Shown: piece by piece, positions 62,841 to 64,000 of the stretch | How positions within the stretch are numbered: the first letter of the stretch is position 1 | Layout of the letters: each line of letters starts with the position of its first letter | Assembly: GCA_029582265.1 (NCBI GenBank) | Contig: CM055823.1 | Span: forward strand, 26,772,569-26,836,568 | Source: Zoroaster sp. YZ-2022 | Lineage: Eukaryota; Echinodermata; Asteroidea; Forcipulatida; Zoroasteridae | Direction: 5' to 3' | Length of the DNA stretch: 64,000 nt | Translations under genes and position numbers: made by a program | Notes under the pieces: model-generated | What the model saw: the letters and a program-made list of their open reading frames with translations, nothing else | Told to the model about the DNA's origin: nothing | The model's database searches: none

Positions 62841-63051
62841 ACGGACAATATCGTCAGGGCATGGAATCGAAAAGCTAGTTTTAGATTACCTCAGTGACTG
62901 AAAATAATACCCCACATGATAAGGTGATATTACCGTTGCTGCTGCATAAATGAGCATGTAATTTTCAGTCACTGTGTTCATCTTAAACTAAGACACCGAT
63001 TCCATGCCCTGTTGAAAGTCTGCTCTGATTGTGAATATACTGTACCTTTAA
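62841..63051. mobile_element. GGCATGGAATCGG-family MITE
   Basis: GGACAATATCGTCAGGGC ... TCTGCTCTGATTGTGAATAT; arms match through CATGGAATCG and CAGTGACTGAAAAT. Confidence 0.75.
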
Positions 63052-63207
63052 GCCATTATACTAACACTGGTAATTTTACAAAAACGTTTGTTACGATTGT
63101 GCTCACTATTTGTGAATCGAGATAAACATCAAACAACTGACCTTTCAGTTCTGTACCCATTGGTAATGTTGCTTCTATGAGTATGCTTACTCTCTTTGAA
63201 TCAAGAT

Positions 63208-63528
63208 AATGTGTGGACTTATCCACCAACTAAGTGGTGCTCAAGGCGCATTATATCATTACCGCTGCTCATAAGGCTCATAAATCATTCCTGAAACCAT
63301 CTCAGCTCCCTGGGGAGTATACAGCTCAATTGCTGCCATTACAGCGCATATAGGGCTAATCAACCAACTCTGCCCTCACAGGTACCCATTTAACCCCTGG
63401 GTGGACAGAAGCAATTATCGTTAAGTGTCTTGCTCAAGGACACAAGTGTCACAGCCGGGATTCGAACCCACATTCTGCTGCTAACACCAGAACTTGAGTC
63501 CGGTAAGCTAGACCGCTTGGACACTCCA
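63208..63528 (-). mobile_element. tRNA-derived SINE, short tail
   Basis: The same family as 27820-28209 with the (ATT) tail nearly absent. A flanking sequence of about 50 bp (ATGAGTATGCTTACTCTC) occurs on both sides (63177 and 63583). Confidence 0.85.
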
Positions 63529-64000
63529 CTATATACATTGAAGGGAAGGTACAACATTGGTAATGTTGGCAAAACTGCTTCTATGAGTATGCTTACTCTC
63601 TTTGAATCAAGATATACATTACACAAAAGTTTTGCTGTTTTGCTGAATTACAATATGTATACAGAAACCACAAAGCTATATAAAGAATTCACAATCACGT
63701 CCATTAAAAAGCTATTGACCAAACTTGATACACAAAATCGACACCTAGAACATCATGTAAATAATGTCTTTCCCATTTCATAAGCCTCTCAAACAAAACA
63801 GATCAATTGGTTAACTTAAAAAAAAAAAATCTATTAACTTCCCCCTCCACCGCCCCCTTGTCCGCTGGACATCATCACGAATATAACGACTGGAACGATG
63901 TACATCCACTGAAAAAAATTAAAAAAAATAAAACAGACCTGAAATTGTAAACTTTATTATTAATTTATTCAAATTTATGACACTTATTCACTGGCAAATT

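Overview
This is AT-rich animal genomic DNA: GT-AG introns of up to 11 kb, tRNA-derived SINEs, many MITEs and variable minisatellites, and no bacterial features. The gene set is deuterostome-like. The repeat families, such as TTAAAGGCAC-type elements and palindromic 'caatttcatagagctgctaagcag' elements, look to me like echinoderm DNA, most likely a sea star. That taxonomic call is pattern memory, not a search.

Two host genes can be followed exon by exon. (1) On the minus strand, 12797 to 1963, five exons in consistent phase encode a homologue of human C6orf89 (bombesin receptor-activated protein), a type II single-pass membrane protein. Its last exon lies off the left edge. (2) On the plus strand, 31157 to 57092, nine exons encode a complete PACSIN/syndapin of 434 residues: F-BAR domain, short linker and C-terminal SH3. 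Its introns hold most of the recognisable mobile DNA in the right half.

The rest is a dense record of nested insertions. From left to right: a SINE and a LINE remnant (0-5 kb); a 4.2-kb element bounded by GCTGCCAAC-type inverted repeats and 6-bp duplications (6764-10953), itself inserted in a MITE and containing the broken exons of an unrecognised Tudor-like gene that was later hit by two more elements; inverted minisatellites (14.7-15.8 kb); TTAA-targeting MITEs throughout; a foldback mariner inside a SINE (21 kb); a 20-bp satellite (24.2-24.9 kb); a 50-bp minisatellite inside a MITE (28.9-29.5 kb); a 95-bp repeat in PACSIN intron 2; a TTAACCCC array (38.3-38.5 kb); a complete but decayed Harbinger transposon with two convergent genes (45964-50132); a 20-bp array grown from a MITE end (50.3-50.8 kb); a 21-bp array (53.3-53.9 kb); and a 60-bp minisatellite (55.7-56.5 kb). 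From 57 kb to the right edge only repeats are visible.

No cooperating operon-like system is present, and I do not see an undescribed defence or metabolic system. The most informative material is (a) the 6-bp-duplication element family, (b) the Tudor-like gene broken by datable insertions, (c) the Harbinger element whose two 3' ends form a long inverted repeat, and (d) several cases where a filled and an empty MITE insertion site are both in the window. All homology calls come from remembered family sequences; nothing was searched.
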